Assembly: GCA_025210615.1 (NCBI GenBank)
Contig: JAOARJ010000002.1
Span: 124,001-188,000, forward strand
Length of the DNA stretch: 64,000 nucleotides
Source of the DNA: Candidatus Altimarinota bacterium
GTDB taxonomy: Bacteria > Patescibacteriota > Gracilibacteria > BD1-5 > UBA6164
Reading direction: 5' to 3'
The translations under genes were made by a program, and so were the position numbers. The notes under the pieces are model-generated. The model was not told the origin of the DNA, did no database searches, and saw only the letters and a list, made by a program, of their open reading frames with translations. Of this stretch, positions 53,328 to 64,000 are shown in pieces (the first letter of the stretch is position 1; each line of letters starts with the position of its first letter).

Positions 53328-54674
53328 ATGGAGAAAGTTATAATAAATAAATTCGGGGGCGAAATTATGTGAACCCCCGAGTTAAATAAACTGCTGTTAA
53401 ATCATATAAAAGAGCAGAAAAATTCTGGAAATAAAATTATTGTAGTTTGTTCAGCTTTGACAAAAGTTACTGATACTTTAATAAACTGAGTAGATGAAAT
53501 TGTCAAATCTAACTCAATTAAAAAAATAGATATTTTATGTGATAATTTATTTGAAATACATATAAATCATATAAAAAAAATATTAAATAATAAAAAAAAT
53601 ATTCTAAAATTAGAAGAAATAATTTCTGGTGAATTAAAGCAGTTAAAAGATAGTTTAAAATTTATTCTAGATTTTTGATATGTTGATTTTGTTACATCTA
53701 AAATAATTTCATTTTGAGAAAAATTATCAACTCATATTATAAAATTTTATTTGGAAGAAAACAATATAGAAGCCAAAAGATTTACATGAGAAGAATTAGG
53801 AATAATTACTGATAATAATTATGGGGATGCTAATATTAATTATGATTTATCTAAAGAAAAAGTTAAAAAAAATTTGGAAAATAATAAAAATATTGTAAAT
53901 ATTATCGCTTGATTTACTTGAATTGATAATTTTTGAAGAACGACTATTTTATGAAGATGAGGAACTGATACAACAGCTTGTTTTATTTGAAGTGTTCTGA
54001 AAGCAGATAAAGTTATTTTATGGAAAAATGTAGAATGAGTTTTAACAAGTGATCCCAGAATAGTAGAAAATACTAACACTATAAAAATCCTTGATTATGA
54101 TGAAGCTGAAGAGTCTTGAAAAGTTGTATGTAATAAAGCTATCACATACTTAAAAAATCATAACTCGCCTATGGAAGTCGCTTTTATAAAGAATAAAAAT
54201 ATATTTACAAAGGTTTGTAATAAAAAAGATTTATCTAAAAAAGTAAAATTATTATCTTATAAAAAAGATTGTAGTTTATTAAAAATAAAGAGTGAAAGAA
54301 TGACAAAATCAGGTTTTTTATATAACATTTCTGCTATTTTTGAAGAATTAAATATAAATATGAGTTTTATCAGAAATACTAGAGATACAATGTATATTTC
54401 TATTGATAATAATCAGAAAAATTTAGAAAAATTATTTCAAAATCTAGAGAAAATTTGCTCACTTGAAAAAAATAACTGTTCAATGATAAATATTATTTGA
54501 AATTTAAATTGGGATTTAGCTATGGAAGTGAATTTACAATTGAAAAAAATTTCAAAAAACTTGCAAATATGAGTTTTTCCTCATGAAAATTGTTCGCGTT
54601 TAGAAGCTATTGTTGATAATAATGAGTTAGAAAAAATTTTAAATCACTTCCATCAAATATTTATTAATACATAA
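53328..54674 (+). CDS. lysC: aspartate kinase
   Basis: 448 residues. Phosphorylates aspartate to feed aspartate semialdehyde synthesis. KFGGEIMGTPE at the N-terminus (the usual KFGGTSV), VVCSALTKVTD, the IIAGFTGIDNFGRTTILGRGGTD(T)TA nucleotide/Asp-binding stretch, ADKVILWKNVEGVLTSDPRIV and a C-terminal pair of ACT-like domains (MTKSGFLYNISAIFEELNINMSF). ACT domains suggest feedback control by an amino acid. Glycines mix GGN and TGA. Only 4 nt before asd. Confidence 0.9.
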
Positions 54675-54678
54675 AATT

Positions 54679-55692
54679 ATGAAAAAATATAATATCGCTA
54701 TTGTATGAGCCTCTTGAGCTGTTTGAATAGAAATAATAAATTGTCTAGATAATCTAAAAATTCCAGTAAATAATTTAAAATTATTAGGTTCTAAAAGGTC
54801 TGCCTGAAATATTCAACAAACTCCTTTTTGAGATATAAAAATAGAATTATTAGATGAAAATTCTTTTAAAAATATAGATTTTGCATTATTTTCAGCTGGA
54901 TGAAAAATTAGTGAAAAATTCGCTCCTATCGCTGTAAAATCTTGAGCAAGGGTAATTGACAATTCTTCTCATTTTAGATATGATAAAAATATTCCTCTAA
55001 TAGTTCCTGAAATAAATTCTGGTGAAATAAAAAACGCTAAAATTATAGCAAATCCAAATTGTACAACCGCTATAGCTTCAGTTGCATTATTCCCTATTTA
55101 TAAGCATTTTTGAATTAAAAAAATTATTATATCAACCTATCAAGCTACAAGTTGATGATGAGCAAAAGCGATGCAAGAGTTAATTGATTCTACAAAAAGT
55201 TATTTAGATTGACAAGAATTTCAAAATAAAGTTTTTTCTCATAATATAGCATTTAATTTAATCCCTCATATTGATAATTTTTGTGAAAATGATTATACTA
55301 AAGAAGAAATGAAAGTTACCTGGGAAACTCAAAAAATTTTTTGAGATGAAAATATAAAAATAAGTTGTACAGCCGTGCGTATCCCTACTATTAGAGCGCA
55401 TAGTGAGAGTGTTACTATAGAAACAGAAAAAGAAATAAATCCTCAAGAAGTAAAAAATTTACTTAAAAAATCCCCTTGAGTAAAGGTTGTTGATAATATT
55501 AAAAATAATACTTATCCAATGCCAAAAACAGCAACTTGAAAATATGACATAGAAATATGAAGAATTAGACAAAATTTAGTCTTTTGAAAAAAATGACTTG
55601 ATTTATTTATAAGTGGTGATCAATTACTAAAATGAGCAGCACTAAATGCAGTACAAATATTAAATGAAATAATAAAAACTCACTTAAATTAG
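54679..55692 (+). CDS. asd: aspartate-semialdehyde dehydrogenase
   Basis: 337 residues. Reduces aspartyl phosphate to aspartate semialdehyde, the substrate of the AroA' aldolase. GASGAVG nucleotide motif (9-15), [24 protein letters not shown], the catalytic Cys128 in [25 protein letters not shown], and [17 protein letters not shown]. With aspartokinase this supplies the semialdehyde on site, so the four-gene operon is self-contained from aspartate plus a sugar phosphate. Its stop lies inside the terminator. Confidence 0.95.
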
Positions 55693-55702
55693 TGAGTTTT
55701 TT
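55675..55702. terminator. bidirectional terminator
   Basis: AAAACTCACT / AGTGAGTTTT stem, loop TAAATT; identical over 26 nt to 28463-28488. Between asd and the convergent ABC gene. Confidence 0.8.
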
Positions 55703-55706
55703 ATTT

Positions 55707-57371
55707 TTAATGCTGCTTTATTATTTTTCAATCTTCAAAAACTATCGTTCTATCCATATATTTCATAAAATTTATTTCATGAGAAATAGCGATTACTGTT
55801 TTATCTTCAAAAATTCTTCTTAGATTTTCCCGTATATTAGCTGAAGTCTTTCTGTCTAAATTCGCTGTTATTTCATCTAAAATTATAATTTTTTTATCCA
55901 TTGCAAATGCTCTTGCAATATTAATTCTTTGTTTTTCTCAAGCAGATACTTTCGTTCATCTTTCTCATAAAATTTCGTTTTCGTTTCATCATAATCTGTC
56001 GTATAATAATTCTTCTAAGTCAGCCATTTTTACTATTTGCTTAAATTTTTTATCGCTTACTTTTTTTCATAACAAAATATTATCTTTAAACGACATATCA
56101 AGTAGCTCTACTTCTTGTGATATATAAACAAAATTATCTTCAAAAAACTTCTCTGAAACATCTGTATAATCAGTTTTATTTATCAATATTTTTCAAGTTT
56201 TTGGAATAATATTTCTAGAAAGTAAATTTAAAAAAGTAGTTTTTCAGGCTCAACTTGTTCAAATAATTCATATTTTTTCTCAAGAATTTATTTCTAAATT
56301 ATCAACTTTATGCTCAAATAACCTATCATCTGATTTATAAGAATAATAAGTATTTTCAAAAGTTATGTTATTAAATTTCTTAATATTTTTATCTCAAAAT
56401 TTATCTGTTTTTTCTTCAAAAACTGTTTTTAATAAATCTAAATCTGCCTTATTTTGAGCTATTCTCCTATAAAGTTTCATATAGTAAGTTAGGAATCTTG
56501 TAAAAATTGATTGCATTGATACAAAAATAACTATTATTCATAATGAATCTTGTCAATTTAGTGTTAAGAAAAAATAATATCAGATAGGTACTACAAAAAT
56601 TAAATATAATAAGAATTCTAAAACAAACCGTTGAAAAGCGTTTAATTTTATAACTTTTTCTATTTTATTTAATAATGTAGATTGCTCTTCTATAAGTGTT
56701 TCTTCTGGAAAATTTTTTACATATAATTTTTTTAATGTCTTTATATTACTAAGTAAATCAAAATATGTTTTGTCAAAATTTGCTCATTGTTTTATTGATA
56801 CTTGTAGATATTTTAATCTGTATTGATAACTTTTCCAAATATAAACTAATAAAATTACCAAAATAATTATCATATATAATAACAAATATCCACTTAAATT
56901 AAAGGAATATATAAAAAATAAAAATAATGTTGTCGCATAAGGGATTATTGAATGGAAAATACAAAATAGAAAATCAGCTACTCATCTTGAAATCTTTTTT
57001 ACAGCCGAAGCATTGTATCAAGTAGAGTTATTCAGATGCCAAACAAACGGCATATTATATAATTTAAAAAAGAAATATTGTTCTATATTTAATCTGATAA
57101 CATTTTCACATAACATTTCAAAATAATTTCTATAAAACCATCTAGTTGAAAAAGTTAGAGCAGAAAAAGCAGTAAATAACCAAAAAAACTTAGTTGCAAC
57201 ATGATAATTATGTTCTGACAAATAAGTCACAAATTTTGATAAAAAATAAGGAGCGAAAAATAATGCTATTCAATTTGAAATAGAAGCGATAAACATTAAA
57301 AAAACTTGTAGTCTATTATTTTTTGAGTTTTCCCACGCTAAATGTAACGCAAATATAAATGATTTTAACAT
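55707..57371 (-). CDS. ABC exporter half-transporter
   Basis: 554 residues. N-terminal membrane domain of about six segments (residues 1-290), then the nucleotide-binding domain: GIIGTSGAGKTTFLNLLS (Walker A), the YISQEVELL Q-loop, VSAGEKQRINIARAFAM (signature with SAGEK), IIILDEIT (Walker B with DE) and AISHEI H-loop. Type I exporter. Starts 13 nt after the neighbouring half-transporter on this strand, so the two probably form a heterodimer exporting a lipid, peptide or drug. Confidence 0.9.
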
Positions 57372-57384
57372 AATTTTATTTTTA

Positions 57385-59184
57385 TTATTTTTCTAAATTT
57401 TGCATATCCCATAATTTTTTGAATTCTCAATTTTTATTTAATAATTCAGTAAAATTTCAGGATTCTATTATTCTTCAATTTTCAAAGACGTATATTTTGT
57501 CAACATTCCTAATGGTGGCTAATCTATGCGCTATAACTATCATTGTATTATTTTCAAAAGTTTTTTCTATTGTTTGTTGGATTTCTTTTTCATTTATTGA
57601 GTCTAATGCGCTCGTCGCTTCGTCAAAAATTATAATTTCTTTTTCACTAGCTAAAGCTCTTGCTATTGCTAACCTTTGTTTTTCTCAACCTGATAATTTT
57701 ACTCATCTTTCTCAAATTAAAGTGTTTTCCTTGCAAGGCAAATTATTAACTAAATCTGATAAATTTGCCTTTTTGATATATTCTTGTAATTTTTCAGGAT
57801 TTTTTGCACTTATTAAAATATTATCTTTTATTGAAATATCAAATAATTCTGGCTCTTGCAATACCATTGTCATATGATTTAATAACTCTTGTGTTTTGAT
57901 ATTATTTATATTAATATCTCAAATTTTTATTTCTCAAGAAGTTACTAAATATTGTTTTAAAAGTAGTTTTGCGAGTGTTGACTTCCCTGCTCAAGAAGTT
58001 CACACTAAAGCTATTTTCTCTCACACATTTATTTCTAAATTTAAGTTATCAAAAATTTCAGCTTTTTTGTTATACTTAAATCAAATTTTATTAAATTCTA
58101 TTTTTTGCCAGTTATCATTAAATTTTTGAAGAGGAGCTATATCAAAATTATCTGGTTTTTGTTCTAATAATTTGTAATATCTAACAAATCAAACTTTTAC
58201 TTCCAAAAAATCAATATAAGATTGAGATACTGCTTCTATCCTATCCCAAGCCGTTTTTCATAACATAAAAATCATTAAAAAACTTCAAATAGTTATATTT
58301 CAAGCTATCAAATCAGATAGAGCAACAAGAGAAATAACTGAAAATCATAATAATCAAATCATATTATCTACTGTAAAAATCTTGATATTTAATAATCAAA
58401 AATATTTTTCAAAATTTTTTATTCATCTAGTTTCTCAATCTTGAATTCTTCATAAAACTTGTTTTTGTAGGTTAGAAGACTTTATAGTCCTAATACTAGA
58501 AATAAATTCATAGTTTTTTCATAAAATATTTTCAAAAAAATTGTTTAGAACTTCATTTGCCTTATTAAGAGGATTTATAAATAATCTAAATCAAGTAAAA
58601 TAGATAATCATATAGCCAACAAAAAATAGCATATATTTTATATTATCTATGTATAAAAATGAAATTAATAAAGCCAATATACTAGCGAAAAATGGAATAA
58701 AAGTCCATGAAAAAATCATAATAATACTATCAAAATTATTTCTTCATTTTATCACTCTTTGAAGCTTGCTTCATGTTCACGCTTTTTCATGCCAATCTAA
58801 ACTTTGATTCATTAAATGATTTAGTCAAAAAACGGTTAATTCTTGTTTTATTCTACTTCTAAGTAATAATTCAGACTTAAAGACTAGTAATTGAATAAAC
58901 CCTATTGCCATTAATACAATATAAATTCAAAACAAAAAATACACTTTCTCTGGATTAGTTTGAAACTCTACTCAAGTTATATAATCAGTGATAATTTTTA
59001 TCATTATTGGCGCACTAATAAGCAAAATACTTCTAATAATTCTGTTTATTATATAAAAAGTCGTACTTATTTTATATTTTCTAATAAAAAAATATAACCA
59101 TCAAAAAAAACTATTAGGAATTTTTTGTTTATAATATTCTTCTAGATGCGAAATATCTATTTTATTATTTTTTACTCTTTCCAT
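57385..59184 (-). CDS. ABC exporter half-transporter, partner
   Basis: 599 residues. N-terminal cytoplasmic region (about 1-45), about six membrane segments to 330, then GIKYNKKAEIF-type A-loop (FKYNKKAEIF), ALVGTSGAGKSTLAKLLL (Walker A), VLQEPELFD Q-loop, LSGGEKQRLAIARALAS (signature), IIIFDEATSALDS (Walker B, D-loop) and VIAHRLATI (H-loop). Complete catalytic set in this subunit; the partner has SAGEK for SGGEK. First gene of the pair. Confidence 0.92.
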
Positions 59185-59289
59185 TTTTTAAAATAAAAAT
59201 TTATTATCTAAAACAGTATATCTAAATATTGCTTTTTTGTCAAAAAATTGATATAAATAATTATTATAAATTAATTTTTATAGTAAAAA

Positions 59290-59322
59290 AACAAACAACT
59301 TACTATTAAAATAAGTTGTTTT
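59290..59322. terminator. bidirectional terminator
   Basis: ACAACTTA / TAAGTTGT stem with an A/T loop; ends the ThyX-like transcript on the minus strand. Confidence 0.7.
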
Positions 59323-59333
59323 ATAAAATTATT

Positions 59334-60989
59334 CTATATTTTTCAGTCTTTTTTCTTTTTGAAATATTTTATAGCTTGATTAAGTCTTCATAATTTAACT
59401 TCTTCTCTATTGCATCAAATATATTTACAAAAATATGGAAGTTTTTTAGCCATTTTTTCATGTAATTCTTGAGCGATTTCTCTATAAGATTCATGTCCTT
59501 GTGGCGCACTTCTTAGTTCTACAAAATATTGAATTTGTCTAGGATTCCAAGAATACATCGTTCTATACTTGTAAGCGTATGGAACTATATATTGCGCTTG
59601 ATATGGAAAATCTTTATAAATTTTTTTATAAAAAATATCAGCTTTTTTCATTGCTTTTTGATAAATTTCTTCACATCCTGATTCTATTACTAAAGAAGGG
59701 GTTTCATATCAGTGGAAAGTATTAGAGTTTTGTCTAGTAAGAGTTCCCATTCTGTGTCTATGAATATCTCTATATCATCCATAATCCATTAAAGTTTCAA
59801 AAGTTATACTTCCAGAATGCTCTACTTCTCTTAAAGTAGGAGTAAATCTATCCTTATCTTTATACGCTATATCCATAATCTTTTCTACAAAATCTGGATT
59901 ATTTTTTATTTCATCATAAACTTGAGTAAAACTTCAGTTACTGTATTTATAAGCAATAGAAGCGGTAATATAAGCATCATCTAACACTCTATTAGGCTGC
60001 ATTTCTACTCTATCAGTTACTTCAAAATTTTCCTCTTTTTCAAAAGAAAAATTATTTTTAACAAAATCAAATAATCTATTTTCAATATCTATTAAATTTT
60101 CATCTCTTTTAGAATGACATTTTTCTCATAAAAACACTGGAAAAACTGACTCTCTTCATTCATCTAAAAGCATTTGTCATACTTCATTTGCTTCTTTTAA
60201 AGGACTTGATAAAAGTCTTGTAATCATATATTCCAAAGTTCTAAGATTCATACTTAATGCCATTGAAGTCGGCATAGAAGGGACTAATAAATATCTACTT
60301 GCATCAAAAGATTTTCATTTACAAGCCTTTTTAAACCCTAGTTTAACAACATCTTTATTATCTTCTGGAGTTTCATTCATTAGCTCAGTAAAATAATCCT
60401 TATTAGACTCCTCTACATATTTAGAAACTTTTTCAGTACATTCAATATAAGCATTATGTAAATCTTTTAAAGTTTGAGAATATTCTTCAGCATATTTTGA
60501 ATTAGCAATATCTTTATCAATAAAATTATTATCTAATACATTTGTCCAATCTATATATCTTGTAGATTTCACAATCGGAGAAGTAAGTCTTCTTCAAACT
60601 ATATCTGAAGCTACTAAATCTGATACTCATTCAATACAAATTCTCGCGTGAGATAATTCTTTTAATGAATTATGACCATAATCTTGTACCCATTTTTGGA
60701 TAAATTTTCTCGCTTTTTCTTGAATTTTTGAATCTTCTTTTTTTTCTTTATCATTTTTTACTGCAACTAAAATTTCTTCAGCGCTAAAATCGTCATCTTC
60801 AATCGCTTTTAGTAATCTTTGTCTGAATCAAATATGTGTCCTGGAGTATGCTCAAGCTAAAGTAGCCCATTGTTCATCAGGAAGTGTATCATAAACATAA
60901 AAAATTGGTTTATCAATATTTGATACATAATACGACAAAATATCCTTTATTTGCTCATCAGTAAATTTATCAGATTTATAACTTATCAT
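59334..60989 (-). CDS. double ThyX-like protein
   Basis: 551 residues, twice a single ThyX. N-terminal half: YGHNSLKELSHARICIEGVS then GRRLTSPIVKSTRYIDW, matching ThyX's RHR-x7-S...RY with the His lost. C-terminal half: YGGYRDIHRHRMGTLTRQNSNTFHW (RHR-x7 followed by Asn where ThyX has Ser), then PQGHESYREIAQELHEKM. FAD-dependent thymidylate synthases make dTMP with FAD; this long form recurs in candidate phyla, but the altered motifs leave activity uncertain. No thyA seen in the window. Own terminator; long AT-rich leader. Confidence 0.75.
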
Positions 60990-61090
60990 TATTATAAATT
61001 TTAAAAAATAAAATAAATAATTTCACAAAATTGATTATAGTTTTTTTAAATAAAAAGTAAAGAATTTAATTAATATTTTTATAAAAAAAT

Positions 61091-61116
61091 AAAAAAAGAG
61101 CCTATTTTTAGACTCT
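61091..61116 (-). terminator. terminator of the symporter gene
   Basis: Minus strand AAAGAG-t-CTA / TAG-g-CTCTTT stem followed by T-run. Confidence 0.7.
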
Positions 61117-61127
61117 TTATATAACTA

Positions 61128-62522
61128 TTATTTTATTTTACAGAACTTTGTCATAATAGAGAATACTAATAGGTTAGCAAAAATTCATACTATTAATCAA
61201 TCAAATCAATATGGATTAGATAATGCATAAGTCCAAACTAATACAGCTCCTAATCCAGCAAAACTACTTCATAAAAATATTTTTAAGTTTGATTTATATC
61301 CCAATATAGTAGCCGCTAGTGGAACTAATATAATAGGAGCCCAGAAATTATAAGCATAAATTAAGATATCTAATATTTTTTCAATTTTTACAGCGAATAA
61401 TATTGCTAATGCTCAAGTTATAAAAGTAGAAAGGCGAGCAAATAATAATAATTTTTTCTCTCAGTGGTCTTTTTTAGAAACTGGTTTTAATATATCATTT
61501 ACGAAAGCTACTGAAGCTGAATTAAGAAAAGAGTCAGCTGATGACATAACTACAGCAATCATTCAAGCAACAACAATTCATTTTAATCAGATTGGTAATA
61601 CTGTATTTATAGTAAACGGCAGAGCTGTATTTGATGATTCTAAACTTGGATCAATAGCGAAAGCAATTAATCAGATTAATCAAGCTATAATAAAGAAAGG
61701 AATAGAGAATATACCACTCCAGAATGTTCATTTTTCTGTTGTTTTAGAGTCTTTTGAGATAAAAAGACGTCTAACATAAGGAGGAACTAGAGTTTCTCAA
61801 AGTAAGAAAGTCAAGAATAATGAGATAAACGCTACTAGATTTAATCCACTAAATAAAGAAGAAAAATCAAAATAAGAACTAGGAACTTTAGTTACTAAAC
61901 TATCCCAACCTCAAACATGCATTAATCAGAATATAAATGTCAAAGGAATTCAAATAGCAAGTGTAATAAATTGAATAACATCAGTTAAAACTACTGATTT
62001 CATTCCTCAAACAGTATCATAAATTATCACAATTCATGTTCAGATTAATATTCAATAAAGAGGTTCTATTCATAAAAATATATTAAATATTGCTCAAATT
62101 GCTCATACTTGAGCTCATAAAATTCAAGCACACAATAATACTGAAAATATACCTGTTATTATTTTTCAAGTTTTTCAATAGTTTGTTTCCATAATATCTC
62201 ATACAGATAGAATATTTTTGAAGTTTTTTGTTCTTGGTGCTATAACTTTAGCTACAATTATTTCTTTTAAACTGAATCATAGTAAAGCTACAATAGCTGC
62301 AACTCAAGTTAAATAAACTTTTCAAGCGATACCAGTAGTAAAACCTCCTCAAATAAAAGACGCTGAGAGTGTTGCAAAAATTATAAAGGCTCCGAAGTTT
62401 CTATTCGCGACAGAATATTCTTTAAAATTTTTCACTCAGCGTCATACATATATACCTAGTCATAAGGTAAATAACAGATATATTATTATTATAATATTGT
62501 CTATTGTCCAAAGTCAATTCAT
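61128..62522 (-). CDS. sodium:solute symporter (SSF family)
   Basis: 464 residues, about 12-13 membrane segments. SSF signature features: YSVANRNFGAFIIFATLSASFIGGG (start of the family motif), GAQVGAIGAIF, VYDTVGGMKSVVLTD (conserved GG-x-K-x2-x-x-TD), GETLVPPYVRRLFISKDSK and AVVMSSADSFLNSASVAFVND. Takes up an organic solute with sodium. Substrate not deducible. Start ATG before NGLWTIDN. Terminator follows. Confidence 0.9.
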
Positions 62523-62668
62523 AGGCTTAAATTAATAAATAAACTTAACTCACCTTATCTATTTTAGAAAATAAAGCAAATAAATTTTAAAATACTCTAA
62601 AATTAACTTGATTTTTATAAATAAAAGTATATATTTAAGAAGTTATTTTTTAAAAGCGAGTAAAAAAT

Positions 62669-63583
62669 ATGATTCCAAAATTCAATAAAACAATGCTTCC
62701 TATTCTAGAGGCTATTTCTGATTGAAAAGAATATACTTTAAGTGAAGTAGTAGAGAGACTTTATCTAGTTTTTAATGTATCAGATGAAGAAAAAAAAGAA
62801 AAAGTTGCTAATTGAACTTTATCTTTTAACAATAAAGTTTGATGGTGAAAATCTTATATTAGGCAAGCTTGATTAATATCTCATCCTAAAAGATGAGTTT
62901 TTAAGATTACTAAAGAATGAAAAAATGTTTTATCTGAAAATTTAGATGAAATAACTGTTGATTATCTAAAGAAATATCCTAGTTTTGTGAAGTTTATAAC
63001 TCCAAATAAAAAACAAAAAATAGATAATAAAGATAATAATAGTAATAATATAGATAATATTGAAAATATCGATGATTTAACTCCAATGGATTTAATAAAA
63101 CAATGATACGATAATTTAAATAAGGTATTACAAAGTGAATTATTAGAAGAACTAAAAAAAGTTGATCCTTATCGTTTTGAAAAAATTATTTTAGAGTTAT
63201 TTAAAAAAATGTGATATTGAGATTTTGAAGAAACACCAAAAAGCTGAGATGGTTGAATAGATTGAATTATACATCAAGATCAATTATGAATAGAAAGAAT
63301 CTATACACAAGCCAAAAGATATACAAAAAACAAAGTATGAGAAAGAGATATAAGAAATTTTATTTGAGCTATGAGTGGAGATGTCAATAAATGAATTTTT
63401 GTTACAACTTCAGATTTTGATAAAAAAGCGATTAAGAAGGCTAAGGAAGCTAAACTTCATAAAATCATTTTAATAAATTGAGATGATTTAATTGATTTGA
63501 TGATAAAATATGATATTTGAGTCCAAGTAAAAAATGTTTATAAAATTAAGAAAGTTGATTCAGATTTTTTCAGTGATAATTAA
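62669..63583 (+). CDS. mrr: Mrr-type restriction endonuclease
   Basis: 304 residues. N-terminal winged-helix domain (MLPILEAISDGKEYTLSEVV ... WGKSYIRQAGLI-HPKRGVFKIT), an Asn/Asp-rich linker (about 110-135), then the PD-(D/E)xK nuclease: KVDPYRFEKIILELFKKMGYG, the catalytic GDGGIDGIIHQDQLG and YTQAKRY (Q-A-K core). Cuts foreign modified DNA (type IV restriction) in the cytoplasm. No partner methyltransferase nearby, as expected for Mrr. Confidence 0.9.
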
Positions 63584-63606
63584 AAGATAGCTTATTGAAA
63601 TAATCT

Positions 63607-63915
63607 TTATTTATTTTTTGACAATAAAAGACGAAGTTTTCTTACAAATTCTTTTCTCATAGAACTGTAAGACTCCGTCTTTATTTTTGATTTCTTATTC
63701 TTATTTGCCTTATTATTTGTATTATTATTCTTCATTATTATCGCATTAATTCACATCGATATAATAATCGTGAGCAACAAGACAATACATGCCTTATTGG
63801 TATCAATACTCGCAGTCTTCGCTGTCAAACTAACGCCCGCAATAACCGAGAGGTTATTTACAGACATATCCGTCAAGACCTTCTTGAGTAATTTTAGTAA
63901 AGCTATCTTCTTCAT
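63607..63915 (-). CDS. small membrane protein with atypical codon use
   Basis: 102 residues. Basic-hydrophobic start (MKKIALLKLLKKVLTDM), a membrane helix (about 48-66: ACIVLLLTIIISMGINAIIM) and a strongly basic, Asn/Lys-rich tail. Codon choice differs from all neighbours: AAG for Lys, GTC, CTC, ACG, GCG, GGC and ACC in the first half. One glycine is TGA, so it was translated with, or adapted to, this code. The last 60 nt can fold into a long hairpin (AAAGACG / CGTCTTT). Function unknown. Convergent with the Mrr gene, 24 nt apart. Confidence 0.65.
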
Positions 63916-63936
63916 ATTAATTAATTTTATAAAAAT

Positions 63937-63968
63937 AAAAATCTCTATTTCTAGAGATATTTTTGTGA
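63937..63968. terminator. terminator-like hairpin near the window end
   Basis: ATCTCTA / TAGAGAT stem, loop TTTC, with T-runs on both strands. Probably ends a minus-strand gene that enters from beyond 64000; only a few codons of it could be inside, so I do not call it. Confidence 0.5.
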
Positions 63969-64000
63969 TTTATATAAGTAATATTACAAAAACTCTCTAG

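Noticed and set aside
57419-58129. Plus-strand frames of 152 and 77 residues
   Set aside because: Antisense to the ABC transporter nucleotide-binding domain with complete motifs.
3-63583. Apparent pseudogenes with many in-frame TGA codons
   Set aside because: TGA falls at conserved glycine positions across dozens of genes; it is a sense codon here, not decay.
63770-64000. 76-residue plus-strand frame at the window end
   Set aside because: Antisense to the small membrane protein gene; no promoter or SD seen.

Overview
Organism and code. The window is very AT-rich. Almost every long reading frame is intact only if TGA is read as an amino acid. At diagnostic motifs (both Walker A loops of the Clp ATPase, the RNA methyltransferase and Elp3 radical-SAM sites, the tyrosine recombinase) TGA falls where the family has glycine; TAA and TAG are the stops. 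That is genetic code 25, which together with the gene content points to a Gracilibacteria/Absconditabacteria (BD1-5/SR1) member of the Candidate Phyla Radiation. All gene ends given here use TGA = Gly.

Layout. 1-11.1 kb: 3' part of a ClpC-type ATPase, three consecutive exported proteins (one with two fibrinogen-like 'YCDM..DGGW' repeats), methionine aminopeptidase, a tyrosine recombinase and a Cys-rich protein. 11.2-16.4 kb (minus): a deoxyribosyltransferase/TIR-like protein, YebC, a small exported protein, an exported beta-repeat protein and the UvrD/PcrA helicase. 16.5-24.4 kb (plus): a small SD-led gene, rlmN, secD, dprA, a TPR protein, dnaB (frame broken at an A7 tract) and a GT2 glycosyltransferase. 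24.4-36.2 kb: three unknown proteins, ribosomal protein L25, a redox group (thioredoxin-like, HxlR regulator, AhpD-like), Rel/SpoT, Elp3, an EAL protein and an O-antigen-ligase-like membrane protein. 36.2-40.4 kb: many tiny promoter-driven units, including two tandem 'protein gene + structured small RNA' modules, then secF, a pilin-like protein and a 49-residue membrane peptide. 40.4-51.2 kb: a Trm11-like methyltransferase, adenylate kinase, RNase P RNA, an ATP-grasp protein, two tandem DUF1704 peptidases and an ECF sigma/anti-sigma operon. 51.25-55.7 kb: an operon for an archaeal-type early shikimate (or aminohydroxybenzoate) route, preceded by what looks like a complete aromatic-amino-acid attenuator. 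55.7-64 kb: two ABC exporter half-transporters, a double ThyX-like protein, a sodium/solute symporter, an Mrr-type endonuclease and a small membrane protein with aberrant codon use.

Most noteworthy. (1) Upstream of the aroA'-aroB'-aspartokinase-asd operon lie a promoter, a 21-residue leader peptide with Phe-Tyr-Phe-Tyr-Phe-Phe, and competing antiterminator and terminator hairpins: classic ribosome-mediated attenuation, which links the operon to aromatic amino acids. (2) At 36.7-38.2 kb a module (consensus promoter, small protein, second promoter, about 145-nt structured RNA with very strong Shine-Dalgarno sequences and 1-11 codon frames) is present twice in tandem; I recognise no described family. 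(3) A scattered class of small genes has strong SD sequences, consensus promoters and GC-rich terminators, and uses only GGN for glycine, while most neighbouring genes lack an SD and use TGA heavily. One pair has an ATGA junction that makes sense if TGA is a stop.

No tRNA, 5S/16S/23S rRNA, CRISPR array or recognisable insertion sequence was seen. Functions are inferred from motif recognition by eye; no database search was run.
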